From the NCBI GenBank assembly GCA_002698995.1, contig PAAX01000002.1, positions 274,280-338,279 on the forward strand: a DNA stretch of 64,000 bases, written 5' to 3'. The DNA comes from Ignavibacteriota bacterium. Lineage in GTDB: Bacteria; Bacteroidota; Ignavibacteria; Ignavibacteriales; Melioribacteraceae. Both the position numbers and the translations under genes were made by a program. Shown here piece after piece: positions 58,606 through 64,000 of this stretch. A model generated the notes under the pieces. The model did no database searches. It saw nothing but the letters and a program-made list of their open reading frames with translations, and had not been told where the DNA came from. Each line of letters opens with the position of its first letter. Within the stretch, counting starts at the first letter, position 1.

Positions 58606-59466
58606 TCATTTTTTGTAATTCTCTAATACTCCACTTGCAGTTTCTATAACCTGTTGTTTTAATTTTTCCGGTTCAATTACGATTACTCCTTTACCTCTAC
58701 TTACTATCCAGCTTGCAATTTCATTTAATGAGTTCACGGTTGTTTTATAAATAACGGAACCATCTTTTTCTTTAGTTAATTCTTGTACTTCCATTAACTG
58801 CCGGTTTCCAATTCTATCCGGCCAAGGAGGAAGAAATTTCAATTTAACATTATATCTCTCATCACCAAGCCAGCTTTTAAAGGAAGTCTTAAAAATATCA
58901 TCTATTTCGGACTGTTTAAGTGGTTTGAATTTTTCTTTTAGCGCTGAAACTTTTTTTATTCTGTTAACAATAAACTGCTTGGTTACGCCGTTATGATTAG
59001 CAAGCAGCCTCCATGTTTTATCGCTTTGAAATAAGCAGTATGGTTCTATAACTCGTTCTTCAATTTCAGATTCTTCTTTTTTATTATAGCTTATTTTTAT
59101 TTTGGTATGATTTTCAATAGCCAGCTGAAGAATTACTACATATTCAATCGCTTTCTCTTTTAACTTTCTCACCATCAAATTGCTAGCGGAATCATGTGAG
59201 TTTTTACTAACAGCAATTCCAATGTACTGCGGCAGTATTTCCTTTGTTATCTCATTCGGAATCTTATTGCTGATCTCTAATCCACTCTTACCAAACGAAT
59301 GAATATCTATTCCCCAGCTTCTAATTTCCTGCATATCTCTTTTTAGAGTAGAATGCTGAACATTAAATATAATTTCAAAATCAGCCATTTTATATTGGCG
59401 CGGATTAGAAAGTACAAGTCCAATTATCTCTGTCTGCCTTTTTAATTTTAATCGTAGATCTTTCAT
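58606..59466 (-). CDS. WYL-domain transcriptional regulator
   Basis: A 286-residue regulator with an N-terminal helix-turn-helix (about 10-60; ADFEIIFNVQHSTLKRDMQEI), a WYL domain (about 115-195; IKISYNKKEESEIEERVIEPYCLF, shown in part) and a WCX-type C-terminal region (to 286). This is the PafC/DeoR-like form which senses ligands or nucleic acids. It converges with the racemase homologue and does not point to a clear target. Confidence 0.88.
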   Translation of the reverse strand: MKDLRLKLKRQTEIIGLVLSNPRQYKMADFEIIFNVQHSTLKRDMQEIRSWGIDIHSFGKSGLEISNKIPNEITKEILPQYIGIAVSKNSHDSASNLMVRKLKEKAIEYVVILQLAIENHTKIKISYNKKEESEIEERVIEPYCLFQSDKTWRLLANHNGVTKQFIVNRIKKVSALKEKFKPLKQSEIDDIFKTSFKSWLGDERYNVKLKFLPPWPDRIGNRQLMEVQELTKEKDGSVIYKTTVNSLNEIASWIVSRGKGVIVIEPEKLKQQVIETASGVLENYKK

Positions 59467-59990
59467 TTTAGATTATTATTTTCATTTTTATTCTGATAAG
59501 AGAAAATATAATTTATTCCAATTGAAGTTACAATAAAGCGCAAGTCCTTTTAGTAGGTATTGAATAATATTTTAATTTGATCAGTACTATCATCCTTGTT
59601 AAAATTAGATTTGATAATCACTCTTAAATTGAAAATTGAGTTTTGGGTGAATATCAATAATAATTCTATGTATTATTCAAAATATATTTTATAAGTTGAG
59701 TATAATTAATCAAGGCAATTAGAAATTGTCGTGAAGAAGTTAAATATCTTAGCTCAAATTCTTCCTCTACCGCAAAAATTCTGCAACATTAAATTGCATC
59801 AAAAAAAATTAATTTTTTCATCTCACCCAAGTATCAAATCAAAAATTCCTATAGAGATTTTATTCAAGTTAACCATGTCAAACTTACTTCGTGAAACTCT
59901 GAGACTATGAGCAAGAGTCCGGTTCTGACTTTTATAGATCAAGTAAACTGAAAAAGAAATCTGTTGGCAAACACCTTCAAGGAGGGAGAG
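59467..59990. other. 524-base gap without a gene
   Basis: AT-rich region upstream of the BNR-repeat gene. I see short A/T inverted repeats (around 59806-59820) and, near the end, a strong GGAGGGAGAG ribosome site for the next gene. No RNA gene, riboswitch or coding remnant could be supported. Confidence 0.5.
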
Positions 59991-62051
59991 ATGAAATCTA
60001 CAAAATTATTTTTACTACTAATCGCATTCCTAATTAACTTATTAAGTATTAACGCACAATGGGAAAAAACGTTTGGTCCATTTGGCTGGACGGTTTACCA
60101 CTTTGCAGCCGGAAACTCAACTTTATTTAGTGACGGCGGAATAATCTTCCGTTCAACTGATAATGGGATGTCTTGGCAGAACAAAAGCGAAGGAATTTGG
60201 TATTGGGATGTTTCTGCATTGTTTGTTTCAAACTATGGAGTGTTTGCCGGCGTAGTTGAAAACGGTAATGGTTTACTATTTTATTCAGAAGATAATGGTG
60301 AAAGCTGGACGCAGATTTCATTGAATACAACTAAAGGAATATCCGGCTTTGCACAAATAAATTCTGATTTGTATTTAGCCGCAGATAGAGACGGAGTATT
60401 CAAATCTACAGACGGCGGAATTACTTGGAACAAGGTTTCTGCTAATCTGCAAAATATTACTTTAACTTCTCTTATAGCAGTAGATGAATCCTTATTCCTA
60501 GGTACTTTAGGAAATGGACTACTTAAATCAATTAATGGTGGTGAAACATGGGAATCATGCGGTAGCACTGGTTATTTCAATTGGATCAGTTCTGTTTCGT
60601 TTGCTAATAATGTTCTTTATGTTACTTGTGCTGATTGGAATGGAGCAAGCGGAGCGTATAGGAGCAACGATATGGGCACATCATTTTCTGATATAAATCC
60701 CGGCATATACGTATGGACAATTCATTCGGAGGGAAACAAAGTATACATTGGAACAGACAACGGAATATACAGAAGTTCAAACCAAGGTATTACTTGGGAA
60801 ATAATCGGTTTAGCAGATGCGGGTGTTAATTCAATAGTAACCCTAAACGGAAATATAATAATTGGAACAAGAGATATGGGCATTCACACTTCAAGGGATG
60901 ATGGAGTTACATGGATCAATACAGGATACTCTGATTGGAGCGCCGTAAAAAGTGTTTCAGCAGTAAATAATAATATAATAGTAGGATGTGATGGACAACT
61001 TGGAGCATCGGTATCAAGGGATAATGGTAGTACTTTTACAGAATACCACAGCTTAAATCAGAGTTACATAAACACTTTGGTTAAAAAAGATAATGAAATT
61101 TTTGCCGGAACCACTCCCTATCTTCCAAATCGCGGTGGAGTTTTTCATTCATCAGATTTAGGAGCAACTTGGAATAATATTGGAATCATAAATAAAGATA
61201 TTTTATCGTTAGCAGTAAAAGATAATTACCTGTTTGCCGGTTCAATATATGACGGGGTTTATAGAACCACTAATAATGGAAGTACTTGGAATCAATTAAA
61301 CAATGGTTTAAATAGTTTGTGGATAAGCGCTTTAGCTTTTATTGATAATAATCTTTATGCCGGAACTAATTCAGGTGTTTATCTTTCAAGTGACTTTGGA
61401 TTGAATTGGAATTTCATCGGAATGGAGTATGAGTGGATTAAATCTTTTTGTGTAAAAGATGATGTTTTGTACACATGTGTTGAAGATGGATTATATAAGT
61501 TGGCTCCACAAAATAATTGGAATAAAATTGAGATCCCGGATCATTCATATTTTCAATTTATATACTCTTTTGATGATTTTTTATTTGTTGGTGCCTCCAA
61601 TCAATTACTTCTTTCAGCAGATAATGGTGCAACATGGAAGAGTATTTTTCAATCTTCAAATGACATATTTATAAACTCCATATTTGCAAATAATGATTTC
61701 GTCTACTGCGGAACTTGGGGAGACGGTCTATGGAAAGTTCCTCTTGATGTGATAACGGAAGTAAAAGGCGATGAACCCGAAATAAGATTCGATTTTAACT
61801 TAGCACAGAATTATCCAAATCCATTCAATCCAATTACTAGTATTGGGTACACAATACCTAGTAGCGAGTTTGTTACCTTAAAAATTTATGATATACTTGG
61901 AAATGAAGTAACAACTTTAGTAAATGAAGTAAAAGCTCCTGGGGTATATAAAGTACAATTTAATGCTGGTAATTTATCCAGTGGAATGTATATCTATAAA
62001 GTTCAAGCGGGCAATTTTCATCAAGAAAAAAAGATGATATTGCTTAGATAA
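59991..62051 (+). CDS. BNR/sortilin-like beta-propeller protein with T9SS sorting domain
   Basis: An exported protein of 686 aa. After the signal peptide (...LLSINAQ) there are many repeats of the S-x-D-x-G-x-T/S-W type (STDNGMSW, SEDNGESW, STDGGITW, TTNNGSTW, SADNGATW), as in BNR and Ycf48-like propellers. The C-terminal type IX domain has AQNYPNPFNP, LKIYDILGNEV and KMILLR, close to that of the M6 protease. No catalytic site is seen; binding to a surface or polymer is likely. ATG at 59991 chosen for its GGAGGGAG site. Confidence 0.9.
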   Translation: MKSTKLFLLLIAFLINLLSINAQWEKTFGPFGWTVYHFAAGNSTLFSDGGIIFRSTDNGMSWQNKSEGIWYWDVSALFVSNYGVFAGVVENGNGLLFYSEDNGESWTQISLNTTKGISGFAQINSDLYLAADRDGVFKSTDGGITWNKVSANLQNITLTSLIAVDESLFLGTLGNGLLKSINGGETWESCGSTGYFNWISSVSFANNVLYVTCADWNGASGAYRSNDMGTSFSDINPGIYVWTIHSEGNKVYIGTDNGIYRSSNQGITWEIIGLADAGVNSIVTLNGNIIIGTRDMGIHTSRDDGVTWINTGYSDWSAVKSVSAVNNNIIVGCDGQLGASVSRDNGSTFTEYHSLNQSYINTLVKKDNEIFAGTTPYLPNRGGVFHSSDLGATWNNIGIINKDILSLAVKDNYLFAGSIYDGVYRTTNNGSTWNQLNNGLNSLWISALAFIDNNLYAGTNSGVYLSSDFGLNWNFIGMEYEWIKSFCVKDDVLYTCVEDGLYKLAPQNNWNKIEIPDHSYFQFIYSFDDFLFVGASNQLLLSADNGATWKSIFQSSNDIFINSIFANNDFVYCGTWGDGLWKVPLDVITEVKGDEPEIRFDFNLAQNYPNPFNPITSIGYTIPSSEFVTLKIYDILGNEVTTLVNEVKAPGVYKVQFNAGNLSSGMYIYKVQAGNFHQEKKMILLR

Positions 62052-62073
62052 TCGAAAATTCCCAAAACAAAAA

Positions 62074-62106
62074 AGCTCAATTTCATCACGAAATCGAGCT
62101 TTTTTT
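62074..62106 (+). terminator. Intrinsic terminator after the BNR-repeat gene
   Basis: An 11-bp stem with one mismatch (62074-62084 with 62090-62100), loop ATCAC, then TTTTTT. It directly abuts the tRNA-Lys fragment. Confidence 0.85.
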
Positions 62107-62150
62107 GGTGCACCCTGCCGGATTCGAACCGGCAGCATGTTAATTAAGAG
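62106..62150 (-). mobile_element. 3' half of tRNA-Lys(CUU): attachment site of an integrative element
   Basis: On the minus strand the sequence reads as the anticodon loop CTCTTAA (anticodon CTT), the 3' anticodon stem, variable loop, T-arm GCCGGTTCGAATCCGGC, acceptor 3' strand AGGGTGC and ACCA. The 5' half is absent: 62151-62155 does not pair with the stem and no GCACCCT follows within 200 bases. The break in the anticodon loop and a tyrosine integrase gene 86 nt away mark it as an att site. Confidence 0.85.
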
Positions 62151-62236
62151 ACATAAAGAAACTTTCGTTTTTGTGTAGCATTGTAAGTATTTTGGGCACT
62201 CCATACACTCTCAATACATGGCTGGGAGTAATGAGA

Positions 62237-63274
62237 ATGTTCCTTACAAAAAATTCAAAATCACCATACTTTCAAGTGGTCTATTTTGTTAATGGTAAAC
62301 GTACAACTATTTCAACAAAAACAGCTAATCAAGAAAAAGCAGAATTATTCTTAAAGAATTTCAATCCATCAATAACAATCAAGCAATCAGAGCTAGTTCA
62401 GCAAACCAAAGTAAAGTCAAATTTCATTTCTATATCCGATTTCAAAAATGAATATCTGGAATTTGTTCACACAACAAAATCACAAAGCTATCTTAGGTCC
62501 ATAAATCTTTCATTTAAGATGTTCGAAGAATACCTTGGCAATATTCCAATTCAAAGTATAACATCATTACAAATCGACAAATTTGTTACCTTTACTTTTG
62601 GAAGAACCAAAAGAGGTGCTCACTTATATTTCCGTACACTTAAAGCAGCTTTTACAAAGGCTGTTGCTTGGAATTATATTAAAGAGAATCCATTCAAAAA
62701 TATTAAGTTTCCACGCATTCCAAAAAGCCATCCGGTTTTTATATCGGTAGCAGAATTTCAAATAATTCTATCTCAAACAAATGAAGAAATACTCAAACAA
62801 CTATTTATTGCTGCATTCAATACTGGTATGCGGTTAGGCGAATTAACTAATATGAAATGGAGTTGGATCGATTTTCAAAAATCTCTTATAAGCATTAAAT
62901 GCTCTGCAGATTTCTCAACTAAAAGTAAAAAAGAAAGAATCATTCCAATCAATGCAGCATTAAGAGCAACGTTAATGAAGCTTAAACAAAGCAAGCATTA
63001 TAAACCAGAAGGTTATGTTTTTACAAATTCAATTGGAATAAAACTTAATGATGATTTCGTAAGTAAAAAATTCAAAAAATCAGTTAGATTAACTGGTCTA
63101 AAAGACTCAATACACTTTCACACTTTGCGCCATTCTTTCGCCTCTATGCTTGTTCAAAAAGGTGTTTCTCTTTATGTAGTTAAAGAACTTTTAGGGCATG
63201 AAGATTTATCAACTACCCAAATTTACAGCCATCTTAATAATGAAAACTTAATAGAAGCCGTTAACTTGATTTAA
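62237..63274 (+). CDS. Tyrosine-type site-specific integrase
   Basis: A 345-residue phage/ICE-type integrase: N-terminal DNA-binding part, core-binding domain (about 60-150; YLRSINLSFKMFEEYLGN), and catalytic domain with Arg in FNTGMRLGELTNMKW, HTLRHSFASMLVQKG (His-Arg), LLGHEDLSTTQ (His) and nucleophile Tyr in IYSHL. The start is placed at the ATG at 62237, 8 nt after GGAG; earlier starts (62231, 62171) would run into the att site. It lies beside the tRNA fragment and probably caused the insertion. Confidence 0.93.
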   Translation: MFLTKNSKSPYFQVVYFVNGKRTTISTKTANQEKAELFLKNFNPSITIKQSELVQQTKVKSNFISISDFKNEYLEFVHTTKSQSYLRSINLSFKMFEEYLGNIPIQSITSLQIDKFVTFTFGRTKRGAHLYFRTLKAAFTKAVAWNYIKENPFKNIKFPRIPKSHPVFISVAEFQIILSQTNEEILKQLFIAAFNTGMRLGELTNMKWSWIDFQKSLISIKCSADFSTKSKKERIIPINAALRATLMKLKQSKHYKPEGYVFTNSIGIKLNDDFVSKKFKKSVRLTGLKDSIHFHTLRHSFASMLVQKGVSLYVVKELLGHEDLSTTQIYSHLNNENLIEAVNLI

Positions 63275-63292
63275 CGGCTATCAAAATTTTTA
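63256..63292 (+). terminator. Terminator at the end of the integrase gene
   Basis: AGCCGTTAA (63256-63264) pairs with TTAACGGCT (63271-63279), loop CTTGAT, then ATTTTTA. It overlaps the integrase stop codon. Confidence 0.7.
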
Positions 63293-63355
63293 TCAAGTAT
63301 CTTACAACTAAATTTCCCGAATAGAATATTATTCAGACTGTTGCTATTAGTTTTT

Positions 63356-63907
63356 TCAATTTTCTTTTTGAGTGTTTATTGCTAATCCTTTAACAATAAA
63401 CCAGCTTGCCAATACCAATTCTTGAAGTGCTGTTGGTACATTCAGAATTATATATTCACTAGTAATTATTTCTATAGTCTGAAACAAAACTAAAATACTA
63501 GCTAATGAAGATAATGAGGTGGCTAATATGCCCCATACAGAAATCCATTTTGGAATAAGACTAGATTTTAAAAGTAAAATGTAAAATAATATATTGCCCG
63601 TGCCTAACACCAATACCATAAATACGTGATTTGTCAAATCTCTTGTTATCTTCAGCAAATTTCCAATCGCTTCTAATTCAAGGCTAATAGTTGAATGATT
63701 ATTAACATACTCATGGCTTAAAGCTAATATTGATAGCAAAATTATCGTCCCAACTATTAAAAGTGTAGAAGCAGTTATTCTAAAACTTAAAAATCCAAGT
63801 GCAAGACTTTTATCAAAATTTTTTAGAAAGGGGTAAAGCAAAACCGCAAATCCTATATAAGCAATAGATAAAATAAATTGAAAAATTGATGCAATTATTA
63901 CTTCATT
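63356..63907 (-). pseudogene. DUF4386 membrane protein, N-terminus lost
   Basis: Four or five membrane helices match DUF4386 (IIASIFQFILSIAYIGFAVL, then LYPFLKNFDKSLALGFLSFR). Similarity runs upstream past the only possible late start (TTG at 63841) to about 63907. It then breaks, with a stop at 63938-63940. The usual first 50 or so residues are missing. The break coincides with a sequence that looks like the end of an insertion sequence, so the gene is probably interrupted. Confidence 0.6.
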
Positions 63908-64000
63908 AGGGTAGTGTAAAAAGTTTTGTGTAAATGGTTAAAGTAAAGATTGAAGATAAGCGAAGTGAGGCGTAGCCGAACGAAGCTTATCTTCATAGAA
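63908..64000. mobile_element. Possible insertion-sequence end with hairpin
   Basis: From about 63908 the sequence changes character: GTGTAAAAAGTTTTGTGTAA resembles ends of IS256-type elements. A long hairpin follows, with an 11-bp stem TGAAGATAAGC (63951-63961) pairing with 63985-63995 and an inner GGC/GCC. It coincides with the broken DUF4386 gene. The body of the element would lie beyond the window, so this is a low-certainty call. Confidence 0.4.

Noticed and set aside
59467..59990. A structured RNA or riboswitch before the BNR-repeat gene
   Set aside because: Only short AT-rich inverted repeats are visible, and no known riboswitch core could be recognised.
62106..62150. A complete tRNA gene
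   Set aside because: Only the part from the anticodon loop to CCA is present. The D-arm and acceptor 5' strand (GCACCCT) are not found next to it.

Overview
The window is AT-rich chromosomal DNA. It most likely comes from a member of the Ignavibacteria/Melioribacter branch of the Bacteroidota-Chlorobi group. This is inferred from three secreted proteins with a type IX secretion C-terminal domain of the QNYPNPFNP type, a complete Na+-NQR operon, very large multi-PAS kinases, and lipoproteins with a short lipobox. No rRNA, marker gene or name was available to confirm it.

Layout. 1-15.4 kb: secreted hydrolases (5'-nucleotidase family, M6 metalloprotease, SGNH hydrolase), small membrane proteins, a tRNA-Gly(CCC), and a 2486-residue hybrid histidine kinase with about 15 PAS units and a GAF domain. 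15.4-19.2 kb: a compact spoVG-sbcD-sbcC operon on the minus strand. 19.5-26.6 kb: nqrABCDEF with its flavin-insertion genes apbE and an nqrM-like gene. 26.7-31.1 kb: a PepSY membrane protein, a TonB-dependent siderophore receptor and a LuxR-type regulator (iron uptake). 31.1-34.0 kb: a GAF-type sigma-54 activator divergent from dps and a 1-Cys peroxiredoxin; the space between carries a plausible sigma-54 promoter and a pair of upstream operator-like repeats. 34.1-40.3 kb: a partner-switching module (RsbW-like kinase, STAS antagonist, Cache-SpoIIE phosphatase) together with an orphan NMT1/THI5-type binding protein, a PAS histidine kinase and a CodB-like permease. 40.5-47.1 kb: ECF sigma, anti-sigma, an unrecognised repeat protein, a large surface peptidase and a PrsW-family intramembrane protease. 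47.1-54.2 kb: an amino-acid ABC importer built in an unusual way inside a second partner-switching operon. 54.4-62.0 kb: two thioesterases, two exported enzymes (one an exported MurI-like lipoprotein), a WYL regulator and a T9SS-exported BNR-repeat protein. 62.1-64.0 kb: the left edge of an integrative element in a tRNA-Lys gene.

The most striking region is 47.2-54.2 kb. All four family-3 solute-binding modules there, in three proteins, have their two lobes in reversed order (lobe II then lobe I), as in a circular permutation. The importer's ATPase carries a C-terminal RsbW-like domain that has lost its ATP-binding Asn. The operon begins with a STAS anti-sigma-factor antagonist and a SpoIIE phosphatase. 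Together this looks like an amino-acid transporter wired into, or acting as the sensor for, a partner-switching pathway. The 34-39 kb locus repeats the theme with a different binding protein. Other points to follow up are the sigma-54 circuit at dps, the ECF/PrsW locus with its repeat protein, the exported glutamate-racemase homologue, and the truncated tRNA-Lys that predicts where the element ends outside this window.
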